Below are positions 25,823 through 33,283 of a stretch of 64,000 bases of DNA, piece after piece. This DNA is from Chloroherpetonaceae bacterium (GTDB taxonomy: Bacteria; Bacteroidota; Chlorobiia; Chlorobiales; Thermochlorobacteraceae), in NCBI GenBank assembly GCA_025055975.1, contig JANWWM010000016.1, positions 1-64,000 on the forward strand, in the 5' to 3' direction. The position numbers were made by a program, and so were the translations under genes. The notes beneath the pieces are model-generated. The model was not told the origin of the DNA. It did not search any database and saw only the letters and a program-made list of their open reading frames with translations. Positions within the stretch are counted from its first letter, which is position 1; the number at the start of each line of letters is the position of its first letter.

Positions 25823-25826
25823 GTTT

Positions 25827-26516
25827 TCATTTGCTTCGCTCGCCGAAAATCGCCGTGCCGAGGCGCAAGAGCGTCGCGCCTTCCTCGATGGCGATGTCGA
25901 AGTCGCCGCTCATTCCCATCGAAAGTTCGGTGATTTGGTCGGGCTTCGGCGCGAGAGATTTGAGTTTTTCGAACAGTCGGCGCATTTCCTTGAACTCGCT
26001 TTTGACCTTTTCCCTGTCGGGCGACGCGATGGTCATCAAGCCTTTGAGTTCGATGTTCGGGAGAGGGAAAATTTTCTCGGCTTCGGCGAAAAGCGCGTCG
26101 GGTTTTAATCCGTGCTTGGTGACTTCGTTGGAGATGTTGACTTCGAGCAGAATCGGAATCGAGCGATTGCGTTGCTTGGCGCGCTTGGAGATTTCCTCGG
26201 CGAGCGAGAGTTTGTCCACGCCGTGAATCATTGCGATTTTTTCGGCGAGATAACGGGCTTTGTTGGATTGCAAATGTCCGACGAAGTGCCACTCGATTGG
26301 CAAGTTTTGCAGGGTTGCGTCGGCGAATTTGGCGAGCAGTTCTTGCACGTAGTTTTCGCCGAAAACTCTCTGCCCCGCTTCGTAGGCTTTGAGCACGTCG
26401 GAGGCGGGCTTGGTTTTGGAGACGGCGATGAGTTTGACGCTTTCGGGCGCTCTGCCCGCGCGGACGCAGGCTTCGGCGATTTCCGCTTTGATGCGTTTGA
26501 GATTGTCGGCAATCAT
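25827..26516 (-). CDS. YggS-family pyridoxal phosphate homeostasis protein
   Basis: A 229-residue PLP-binding protein of the YggS/PROSC family that buffers PLP and affects amino- and keto-acid balance. It shows VKLIAVSKTKPASDVLKAYEAG with the PLP Lys, FGENYVQELLAKF, IEWHFVGHLQSNKARYLAEKIAMIHGVDKLSLA, ILLEVNISNEVTKHG, LKGLMTIA, ELSMGMSGDFDIAIEEGATLLRLGTAIFGER. The domain is complete. The ORF track extends 148 codons further upstream through the hydrolase gene; ATG 26516 (MIADNLKRIKAE) is correct by homology. A TAACTTTG element 24 bp upstream suggests its own promoter. It converges on the lipoprotein gene with a 4-bp gap. Confidence 0.93.
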   Translation of the reverse strand: MIADNLKRIKAEIAEACVRAGRAPESVKLIAVSKTKPASDVLKAYEAGQRVFGENYVQELLAKFADATLQNLPIEWHFVGHLQSNKARYLAEKIAMIHGVDKLSLAEEISKRAKQRNRSIPILLEVNISNEVTKHGLKPDALFAEAEKIFPLPNIELKGLMTIASPDREKVKSEFKEMRRLFEKLKSLAPKPDQITELSMGMSGDFDIAIEEGATLLRLGTAIFGERSK

Positions 26517-26539
26517 TTCGCGTGTCGTGGAAACTCGCG

Positions 26540-26547
26540 CAAAGTTA
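26540..26547 (-). promoter_or_regulatory. TAACTTTG -7-like element for the YggS gene
   Basis: A perfect TAnnTTTG on the minus strand, 24 bp from the ATG at 26516. It overlaps the last codons of the upstream hydrolase gene. A TTTG lies 14 nt upstream, shorter than usual. Confidence 0.4.
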
Positions 26548-27318
26548 TCGCTTCTTTTGGGCAAAGAGCCACTCGTAAAGTTCTTCGGTCGCAAACGCGG
26601 GCGACCATGCGTTGTGTCCGACGTAGGGGAACTCCGTGTAGCGCGGCGAGCCGCCCGCGGCTTTGAGCGAATCGACCATCTGGCGCGACCATTGAACTTT
26701 GATGATTTGGTCGTCCGCGCCGTGAAAGACCCAAACGGGCAAATGCTTGATGAGCCGCGCCTTCGTCGCGTCGCCGCCGCCGCAAATTGGAACCGCCGCC
26801 GCGAATAGCGACGGATTGCGCATGGCGAGTTCCCATGCCCCAAATCCGCCCATTGATAAGCCCACCACATAGACGCGCGAACTATCGACGGCGCGCTGCG
26901 ACTGAATGAACTTGACGAGTTCGGCGACCGCCTCTTGAATCGCGGAAGCCGTGTCGGCAAGGCGGTAGTAGCCGAGTTCTTTTTGGTAGGGCGACCATTT
27001 CATCTCTTTCGGGCACTGCGGCGCGAGCACGTAGCACGGGAATCGATCTTGCCGCTTGGCGAATTCGAGCGCGCCGTGTTTGAGCACGAGGTCGCTTCCG
27101 TCGTTGCCGCGCTCGCCCGCGCCGTGCAAATACAAGACGAGCGGATAACGCGCCTCCTTCGATGACGCGCGCGGGCTCAACAGGCGATAGGGGATTTTCA
27201 GCCCGCGACGCTCGAAGAAATGCTTTTCAAACGTCGCCTCCGCTTGTTGAGCCTTTGCGACGACGGTCAAAGACGCGCAAACGATCGAGACGAGAACGAT
27301 GAGCGAACGTTTTTTCAC
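26545..27318 (-). CDS. Secreted alpha/beta hydrolase (esterase/prolyl-oligopeptidase-like)
   Basis: A 257-residue exported hydrolase. The N-terminus, read from GTG at 27318, is (M)KKRSLIVLVSIVCASLTVVAKAQQ, a signal peptide with cleavage probably after AKA. The catalytic fold shows YPLVLYLHGAGERGNDGSD (oxyanion), the nucleophile in VVGLSMGGFGAWELAM, the acid in WVFHGADDQIIKVQWS and the His in VGHNAWSPAF. This layout matches phospholipase/carboxylesterase or feruloyl-esterase-like proteins of the prolyl oligopeptidase superfamily, periplasmic or outside the cell. The track start at 27363 is TTG and would disturb the signal peptide. Substrate is unknown. Confidence 0.85.
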   Translation of the reverse strand: MKKRSLIVLVSIVCASLTVVAKAQQAEATFEKHFFERRGLKIPYRLLSPRASSKEARYPLVLYLHGAGERGNDGSDLVLKHGALEFAKRQDRFPCYVLAPQCPKEMKWSPYQKELGYYRLADTASAIQEAVAELVKFIQSQRAVDSSRVYVVGLSMGGFGAWELAMRNPSLFAAAVPICGGGDATKARLIKHLPVWVFHGADDQIIKVQWSRQMVDSLKAAGGSPRYTEFPYVGHNAWSPAFATEELYEWLFAQKKR

Positions 27319-27400
27319 GAGCGTAGTTTCTTGGCGCGAAAAAATAGCGCTTGCGCCGCTCAACGCCGTTTCGCGTCGGAAGCCAAGCGCGAGACTCCGA

Positions 27401-28564
27401 CTACGCCTGCGCCGCTTTGCGCTTTCCTTCCATCACGAATCGAATCGCCTTGACGAAATCTTCTTCCTCGACGATTTGCTTGCCTTTGGGCTTCGTAGCG
27501 GCGTAGGAAGCGGCGAGCAAAACGGCGTTTTTGATGTCGCCGCCCGACGCGCCCTCGCTCGCTTCGACAAGGCGATCGAAGTTCAAGTCGGGTTGAACGG
27601 GCAATTGCGGCGGCAGGTGCGCCTTCCAAATTTTCAAGCGCAGGTCGGCGCTGGGAAGCGGAAACTCGATGTGCGCGAGCATTCGGCGCAGAAACGCGCC
27701 ATCGTAGTTCCGAACCAAGTTCGAAGCGAAAATCACGACGCCATCGAAGCGATCGAGTTCGAGCAGCATCGTGCTTCGGGCGAGATTGACGCTATGGTCG
27801 CTCGATTGCGCCACGTGCGTGAGGCGCTTGCCCAAGATGGAATCGGCTTCGTCGAAAAACAGCACGGCTTGCGTTTCGCTCGCTTTTCGGAACGCGGCTC
27901 TAATGTTTTTCGGCGTTTCTCCGACATACTTCGATTCCATCTCGGCGTAACTCGCAATCAAGATTTCCTTGCCCAATCGATTGGCGATGGCGTCGGCGGC
28001 GAGCGTTTTGCCCGTGCCCGGCTCGCCGTAAAAATTGAGCGCGATTTTTCTGCCCGTTCTGTCGATGGATTGCAAGTTCCAAGTTTCGTAGATGAGCTTT
28101 TGTTGTTCCAAGAGCGCAAGCGCATGGCGCAATTGCGACATCGTCTCGTCGCTCAAAACGAGCCTATCGAGCGAGTAGAGCGGCTTTTGCGGAACGAAGT
28201 TATCGAGCCGAGCGGCGATGTCTTCGTCGAAGTCGCGGCGCTTGGCGGCGCGCGACGCTTCGCCATCGAGCGTCGCTCTGACGGGATTGAACCGAACCGC
28301 AACGTTCGGCTTGCCAAGATGTTCGGAAAAATCGCTCTTTTCGATGAGCGCGCGCAGTTTTGCGATGAACGCGCCGCTTTTGGGCGCGTCGAGTTCTTGC
28401 GCGCTGTCTTTGCCCTGCGCGAAGCAAATCGGGCAATAGCGCATCGGCAATCCCTCGACCACGATGTTCGGACAATCGGGAAACGTCTTCTTGCCCCGAT
28501 AAGCGATTTCAAGCGGGACTTGATGAATCGGGCACAAGTCGGGCGACGACGATCGAAACGGCAT
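27401..28564 (-). CDS. AAA+ ATPase with N-terminal Cys/His cluster
   Basis: In 387 residues, the first 50 contain a possible zinc-binding knot (LCPIHQVPLEI...PDC...RYCPICFAQG). A linker follows, then an FtsH/CDC48-type AAA+ core: Walker A NFYGEPGTGKTLAADAI, SKYVGETPKNIRAAF, Walker B AVLFFDEADSILGKR, sensor 1 VVIFASNLVRNYDGAFLRRMLAHIEFPLP with arginine finger region, and sensor 2 EGASGGDIKNAVLLAA. No protease or membrane part is present. Single-ring ATPases of this type remodel proteins or chaperone assemblies. Its start overlaps the stop of the upstream methyltransferase by one base, so the two are co-translated. Confidence 0.87.
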   Translation of the reverse strand: MPFRSSSPDLCPIHQVPLEIAYRGKKTFPDCPNIVVEGLPMRYCPICFAQGKDSAQELDAPKSGAFIAKLRALIEKSDFSEHLGKPNVAVRFNPVRATLDGEASRAAKRRDFDEDIAARLDNFVPQKPLYSLDRLVLSDETMSQLRHALALLEQQKLIYETWNLQSIDRTGRKIALNFYGEPGTGKTLAADAIANRLGKEILIASYAEMESKYVGETPKNIRAAFRKASETQAVLFFDEADSILGKRLTHVAQSSDHSVNLARSTMLLELDRFDGVVIFASNLVRNYDGAFLRRMLAHIEFPLPSADLRLKIWKAHLPPQLPVQPDLNFDRLVEASEGASGGDIKNAVLLAASYAATKPKGKQIVEEEDFVKAIRFVMEGKRKAAQA

Positions 28565-29328
28565 TACTTTTGCGCGATGAGAATTAAACGAGGCGACGAC
28601 TCCATGTCAAACGGCTCGCCGCGATAATCGCCAAAGCGATGACGAATCTGAAAGCCCGCCTCCGCAAGCATTTCGGACAGCTCGTCGGCGGAATACAGCC
28701 TGACGGATTCAATGAAACGATGCGCTCTGCCGTTTTCCGCGATCGTGATGGATTTGACGACGCGCTCGCCGAAGATGATGCGCTGTTCGAGAATGTCCAA
28801 GCCGTCAATCGTTCGGCGCGTTTCGGGTTGCAAGCGTTTTCGCACATAATTGGCGTTGAAAAAATCCAAGACATACCAACCCTTCGGTTTCAAGGCGCGA
28901 GCGACGCAACGCAGCGTTAGCCTATCGTCGTCGTCTCTTTCAAAGTAGCCGAAGCTCGTGAAGAGTTGAACGACCAAATCGAACTCGTTTTCGAACGGCA
29001 GGTCGCGCATGTCGTAGCGGGCGAAACGGAGCGCGACGTTTTTTTTCGCGGCGAGTTTTCGCGCTTCCGCCAAGAGCGATTCAGATAGGTCGTTGGCGGT
29101 TACCTCGAAGCCGTTTTCGGCAAGGGCGACGGCGTGCCTGCCCGAACCGCAAGCGACATCGAGCGCTCTGGGCGGTCGTGAATCTATCGTGATGACTTCA
29201 AGCAACATCGCCACGGTTCGCTCGGCTTCTTCGAGCGAGCGATGCGCGTAAAGTTTCAGATACGCGGGGTGATTGAACCATTCCTTGAACCAATCGGAAT
29301 GAACGGCGACGTCGGACGGCGAAAACAT
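28564..29328 (-). CDS. Class I SAM-dependent methyltransferase
   Basis: A 254-residue methyltransferase. Motif I is ALDVACGSGRHAVALAENGF, motif II VTANDLSESLLAEAR, the acidic adenine contact YDMRDLPF, and motif IV EFDLVVQLFTSFGYFERDDD. The C-terminus ends in a strand-rich YSADELSEMLAEAGFQIRHRFGDYRGEPFD region. Substrate is not deducible; relatives act on small molecules and quinone- or antibiotic-like compounds. ATG 29328 (MFSPSDVAVHSDWF) is chosen; the 53 upstream track residues run into the promoter region. It is transcribed with the AAA+ gene and divergently from the transketolase gene. Confidence 0.88.
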   Translation of the reverse strand: MFSPSDVAVHSDWFKEWFNHPAYLKLYAHRSLEEAERTVAMLLEVITIDSRPPRALDVACGSGRHAVALAENGFEVTANDLSESLLAEARKLAAKKNVALRFARYDMRDLPFENEFDLVVQLFTSFGYFERDDDDRLTLRCVARALKPKGWYVLDFFNANYVRKRLQPETRRTIDGLDILEQRIIFGERVVKSITIAENGRAHRFIESVRLYSADELSEMLAEAGFQIRHRFGDYRGEPFDMESSPRLILIAQK

Positions 29329-29342
29329 CGTCGGCGATTTTT

Positions 29343-29350
29343 CAAAGTTA
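29343..29350 (-). promoter_or_regulatory. TAACTTTG -7-like element upstream of the methyltransferase
   Basis: A perfect TAnnTTTG on the minus strand, 15 bp from the ATG at 29328. TTTTCG rather than TTTG stands at the -33 distance. Confidence 0.35.
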
Positions 29351-29437
29351 CTTGAATTTTCTCGCCTCGAAAACCGCGCGTTGCGAGCTTGACGCGCAAT
29401 CAAGAAGCGCATTCGCATTTCGCTCGTCTCGCGGAGC

Positions 29438-29470
29438 GTTGTTCGTTGCGAGATTTGGAACGTATTTTCG
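29438..29470 (+). promoter_or_regulatory. TTG-N22-TATTTTCG promoter-like element for the transketolase half
   Basis: TATTTTCG (29463-29470) has one mismatch to TAnnTTTG and lies 25 bp before the ATG; TTG at 29438-29440 is 22 nt upstream. Confidence 0.3.
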
Positions 29471-29494
29471 CCGCATCTTTCAACCAAAATCGAA

Positions 29495-30385
29495 ATGACG
29501 GAAACCGAACCTTACGCGCCGCCCGTTCTGGAAACGACGAGCGATCTTGCCGAAATGGCGCGTCAGATCAGGCGCGACATTATCCGAATGCTCACGATGG
29601 CGCAATCGGGACACACGGGCGGCTCGCTCGGAATGGCGGACGTGTTCACGGCGCTTTATTTCAAACTGCTGAAACACAATCCCGAAAAATTTTGGGACGA
29701 CCTCGACCAAGATTTTCTGTTTCTTTCCAACGGACACATCTCGCCCGTTTGGTATGCGACGCTCGCCAGAGCGGGTTACTTTCCGCTTTCGGAACTTGCG
29801 ACGTTTCGCAAAATCAACTCGCGCCTTCAAGGGCACCCCGCGACCGACACGCATTTGCCCGGCATTCGCGTCGCGTCAGGCTCGCTCGGACAAGGGCTTT
29901 CAGTCGCCGTTGGCGCGGCGTTGGGCTTTCGCTTGAACAAAAGCCCAAATCTCGTCTATTGCTTGATGGGCGATGGCGAATGTCAGGAAGGGCAAATTTG
30001 GGAAGCGGCGATGTCGGCGGCGCATCACAAAGTCGATAACCTCATCGGCATCGTCGATTTCAACAATCAGCAAATCGACGGCGAAGTGCGCAAGGTGATG
30101 AACATCGAGCCGTTTGCGGACAAATGGAAGGCGTTTGGTTGGATCGCGTTGGAATGCGACGGAAACGACATTGAGGAGTTCATCGGAACGGTTCGCTTGG
30201 CGCAATCGCTCCTGCGCAAGCAAAAACCCGTCGTCATCATCGCGCGCACCGTGATGGGCAAAGGCGTGTCGTTCTTCGAGGGCACGATGCCCGACGGCTC
30301 GAATTGGCACGGCAAGCCGCCCACGAAAGATCACGAAGCCCGCGCCCTGCTCGAACTTCCGCCAACGCGATTCGGCGATTTCTGA
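29495..30385 (+). CDS. Transketolase, N-terminal (TPP-binding) subunit
   Basis: A 296-residue protein covering only the first half of transketolase. It has RRDIIRMLTMAQSGHTGGSLGMADVFTALYF, FLSNGHISPVWYATLARAGYF, GSLGQGLSVAVGAALGFRL and the TPP motif MGDGECQEGQIWEAAMSAAHHKVDNLIGIVDFNN. It ends naturally at FGDF*, like the stand-alone N-terminal subunits of split transketolases. The pyrimidine-binding C-terminal subunit normally encoded next door is absent; the following gene is tgt, overlapping by one base (TGATG). If active, it needs a partner from elsewhere to move two-carbon units in the pentose phosphate or Calvin-type pathway. Confidence 0.93.
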   Translation: MTETEPYAPPVLETTSDLAEMARQIRRDIIRMLTMAQSGHTGGSLGMADVFTALYFKLLKHNPEKFWDDLDQDFLFLSNGHISPVWYATLARAGYFPLSELATFRKINSRLQGHPATDTHLPGIRVASGSLGQGLSVAVGAALGFRLNKSPNLVYCLMGDGECQEGQIWEAAMSAAHHKVDNLIGIVDFNNQQIDGEVRKVMNIEPFADKWKAFGWIALECDGNDIEEFIGTVRLAQSLLRKQKPVVIIARTVMGKGVSFFEGTMPDGSNWHGKPPTKDHEARALLELPPTRFGDF

Positions 30386-31527
30386 TGCGCTTCGAGCTTC
30401 AAGCCAAAGATTCGCAAACGAGGGCGCGCGCGGGCAGGCTCGTCTTGGCGCATGGCGAGGTTCTCACGCCCGTCTTCATGCCCGTCGGCACGCGCGGAAG
30501 CGTCAAGGCTATCGAGCAACGCGAACTGCTCGAAATCGGCGCGCAAATCATTCTCGGCAACGCCTATCATCTCTACTTGCGCCCTGGAACCGAGATTCTC
30601 TTCGAGGCGGGCGGCTTGCACAAGTTCATCGGTTGGTCGCGCCCGATTCTGACCGATAGCGGCGGCTATCAAGTTTTCTCGCTTTCCGACCTGCGCGAAA
30701 TCAGCGAGGACGGCGTGGCGTTCAAATCGCATCTCGACGGCTCAAAGCATTTCTTCACGCCCGAAAGCGTCGTCGAAACGCAACGCCTCATCGGGAGCGA
30801 CATTATGATGGTTCTCGACGAGTGTCCGCCTCACGACGCGCCGCTCGATTACCTTGAAAAATCTCATCGGCTCACGCTTCGTTGGGCGGAGCGTTCCAAA
30901 ATTCATTTCGAGAAGACCTCGGCGCTCTACGGCTACGAGCAAACGCTTTTTGCCATCACGCAAGGCGGAACGAATGAACGCTTGCGCGCCGAATCTTCGC
31001 AATGCCTCGCGGAAATGGACTTCGAAGGCTACGCAATTGGCGGACTTGCCGTCGGCGAGCCTGCCGAAGCGATGTATCGGATGCTGGAACTTTCCGACGC
31101 GCATCTGCCCGAAAACAAGCCTCGTTACTTGATGGGCGTGGGCACGCCCGAAAACATCTTGAACGCCATCGAGCGCGGCGTGGATATGTTCGATTGCGTT
31201 ATGCCCACGCGCGAAGGGCGCAACGGGCGCGTCTATGCCCGAATGGGAACGCTCAACTTGCGCTCCGCTCGTTACGCGCGCGACTTCCGCCCCATCGATG
31301 AAGGCTTCGACAACTACGTCTGTCGCGCCTTCTCTCGCGCCTACATTCGCCACCTTTTGAACGTCAATGAAATTTTGGGATTGCAACTCTGTTCGCTTCA
31401 CAACGTCTCGTTCTATCTCTGGCTGACGAGAACGGCGAGAGAAAAAATTTTGAGCGGCGAGTTCAAAGCGTGGAAGGAAGAGTTTTTGGCGAACTTCAAG
31501 ACCGACAAGCCCGAATCCGTCGTCTGA
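30385..31527 (+). CDS. tgt: tRNA-guanine transglycosylase, zinc site degenerate
   Basis: Exchanges guanine-34 for preQ1 in tRNAs with GUN anticodons (queuosine pathway). Of 380 residues, it has VFMPVGTRGSVKAIEQREL, ILTDSGGYQVFSLSDLREI with the active-site Asp, ALYGYEQTLFAITQGG, YAIGGLAVGEP, RYLMGVGTPENILNAIERGVDMFDCVMPTREGRNGRVY with the nucleophilic Asp, and FSRAYIRHL. The zinc signature CxCxxC is altered: aligned positions read Phe308, Asn310 and Cys313, while the fourth ligand His339 remains; an extra Cys336 lies nearby. The start ATG overlaps the transketolase stop. The track's earlier start lies inside that gene. Confidence 0.93.
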   Translation: MRFELQAKDSQTRARAGRLVLAHGEVLTPVFMPVGTRGSVKAIEQRELLEIGAQIILGNAYHLYLRPGTEILFEAGGLHKFIGWSRPILTDSGGYQVFSLSDLREISEDGVAFKSHLDGSKHFFTPESVVETQRLIGSDIMMVLDECPPHDAPLDYLEKSHRLTLRWAERSKIHFEKTSALYGYEQTLFAITQGGTNERLRAESSQCLAEMDFEGYAIGGLAVGEPAEAMYRMLELSDAHLPENKPRYLMGVGTPENILNAIERGVDMFDCVMPTREGRNGRVYARMGTLNLRSARYARDFRPIDEGFDNYVCRAFSRAYIRHLLNVNEILGLQLCSLHNVSFYLWLTRTAREKILSGEFKAWKEEFLANFKTDKPESVV

Positions 31528-31537
31528 CGCTCAAACG

Positions 31538-33031
31538 ATGAAACGCATCGCGCACGTTTGCTTCGGACTGTTCTTCGTCGTTGGCGCGTCGGGAATTTTG
31601 TTCGAGGTTGAAAATCTCGCGCTTCTCTCGCTTATCTACTCGCTCATTGGCGGCGCGCTTTTGGCGCTGAATCGCGCGGAAGCCCGACGCGAAACGCCCG
31701 ATTCCATCAGCGTCTTGGTCAAGCCGCTTGGCGCCGTCTTGTTGATGTTCGGCATTTACGACGTTCTCTCGCTGCTGCCCGCGATTTTCGAGATGAAGAC
31801 GCTCGAACACCCGCTTCCGAAAGACGTCGTGGAGAAAACGATATGGCTTTTTCTTGGAGGCGTATTGTGTTTTTGGGTCGGATTTTTTTTGAATTTCGGG
31901 CGCGCCGTCGCCAATTCCATCGCGCTAAACGCGGCGCGCGGATTTAGTTTCGATCCCGTCGCGATCGTTCAAGTCTCGAAAGGCTACTTGGCGCTCGCGC
32001 TTGCGCTGTATTTGCTCGCGGTTTGGACGGCGGGATACGCCACGCCCGTTCAAGCCGCGCTCGATATGACGGAGTTTCGTCGCAAAGCCTTCTCGCTTGG
32101 CGCGACGACGGCGATCGCGACCTTTATGGTCTTCGCGCTGATGATTCCGAAAACGCTTTTCTTCGCTTTTCTCGCCAACGCCAAACATCGCTTCGAGAGA
32201 ACGGAATGGCGATTCTGGATTCTTTTCTTCGCGCTCGAAGCGGCGATTTGGCTCAGTTTCGGCATTCGCGGTCAGTTCGTCATCACGGGCTTTTTCGTGG
32301 TCGTGACGTGGTATCATCGCCATCGGAAAATTCCCGTTCTGACCATCGTTTCGTTGGGAATCTTGTTGGGCGGAATCGTCGTGGCGTTGGGCGAACTGCG
32401 CGACGTGATCGCGATGACTCCGTCGGAACGCGCCGCGCTGGAGCGCGCCCGCGAGCGACTGGATCTTTCTTGGCATGACATCGCGTTCGGAACGATGCTC
32501 AAACGCATCGACGCGATGCATCGCTTCGGCGAAATCGTCGAGGGTTTCTCAACGATTTATTCCGAGCGCGACTTGCTCTACGGCAAAGGCACGCTTGGCG
32601 ACCTCATCGCGTATTTTCCGCGCCAATTGCTCCCGTTTGAAAAGCCGTATCAAACCACCTACTACTTTATGGAGATGTTCTACCCGAAAATCCTCGCCAT
32701 TTTCAGTTTTGAGATGTCCATTTTCGGCGAGGGCTATATGAACTTTGGCGCGGCGGGCACGTTTGTCACGCTGTTCGTCTTCGGCGTTTTCATTCGGGTT
32801 TTGAACGAACTCTTCCGCGAAGAGCGGTTGCTGCAAAACAGCAAGTTCTACTTTTGGTATTTCTTGCTCTTTTTTCCGACGTTTTTGCTCGTCAATCAAG
32901 GCTTGACGGGCGGATTGCCGAACTTCGCGCTTACGGCGGTTTGGGGCGCGATCGCGTTGGGATTCCTTGACCGAGCCTCGTCTCGCTTCGCCGCAAGCGC
33001 AAACGTCGCAACTTCAACTTCGCAACCTTGA
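31538..33031 (+). CDS. Polytopic membrane protein, O-antigen polymerase-like
   Basis: A 497-residue integral inner-membrane protein with roughly ten to twelve hydrophobic segments, for example HVCFGLFFVVGASGILF, AVLLMFGIYDVLSLLPAIF, LFLGGVLCFWVGFFLNF and FYFWYFLLFFPTFLLV. A long extracytoplasmic-type loop (about 285-400) contains many charged residues including RERLDLSWHDIAFGTMLKRID. This topology and the two glycosyltransferases downstream fit a Wzy-like polymerase or a ligase for surface polysaccharide, but there is no diagnostic sequence motif. It starts 11 bp after tgt. Confidence 0.7.
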   Translation: MKRIAHVCFGLFFVVGASGILFEVENLALLSLIYSLIGGALLALNRAEARRETPDSISVLVKPLGAVLLMFGIYDVLSLLPAIFEMKTLEHPLPKDVVEKTIWLFLGGVLCFWVGFFLNFGRAVANSIALNAARGFSFDPVAIVQVSKGYLALALALYLLAVWTAGYATPVQAALDMTEFRRKAFSLGATTAIATFMVFALMIPKTLFFAFLANAKHRFERTEWRFWILFFALEAAIWLSFGIRGQFVITGFFVVVTWYHRHRKIPVLTIVSLGILLGGIVVALGELRDVIAMTPSERAALERARERLDLSWHDIAFGTMLKRIDAMHRFGEIVEGFSTIYSERDLLYGKGTLGDLIAYFPRQLLPFEKPYQTTYYFMEMFYPKILAIFSFEMSIFGEGYMNFGAAGTFVTLFVFGVFIRVLNELFREERLLQNSKFYFWYFLLFFPTFLLVNQGLTGGLPNFALTAVWGAIALGFLDRASSRFAASANVATSTSQP

Positions 33032-33096
33032 CGAAGCGAGAGTCTGATTTGCGCCGAATCGACGCGCGAGAACTTGATTCAATCGCAATCGTTTGT

Positions 33097-33172
33097 GGAT
33101 CCCTCGCTTGCGCTTGGAATGACGACAAAGGCAATGTCATTCCGAACGAAGCGCATCGGAGCGAAGAATCCA
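33097..33172. repeat. Second copy of the composite repeat (A-B pair)
   Basis: ggatccctcgcttgcgcttggaatgac (33097-33123) and gtcattccgaacgaagcgca...gaatcca (33136-33172) match half-units A and B of the 1155-1509 array in the same order. A further degraded A-like stretch (ctctcgcttgcgcttggaacg) follows near 33235-33255. The 252-bp gap between the membrane protein and the glycosyltransferase holds little else. Confidence 0.75.
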
Positions 33173-33283
33173 CTTCAAAAGAAGCAAATCGCGGAACGAA
33201 AAGTCGTTTCAATTCGCAATCTGAAATTCGCGGTTCTCTCGCTTGCGCTTGGAACGCGGGAACAAGCGTCGCTCTTAACGAAT

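Noticed and set aside
26517-26960. N-terminal extension of the YggS ORF by 148 codons
   Set aside because: The extension reads out of frame through the secreted hydrolase gene and YggS proteins start at MIADN-like positions.
33074-33283. N-terminal extension of the first glycosyltransferase
   Set aside because: It translates the repeat element at 33097-33172; the GT4 fold begins at MRIAVDALLL.
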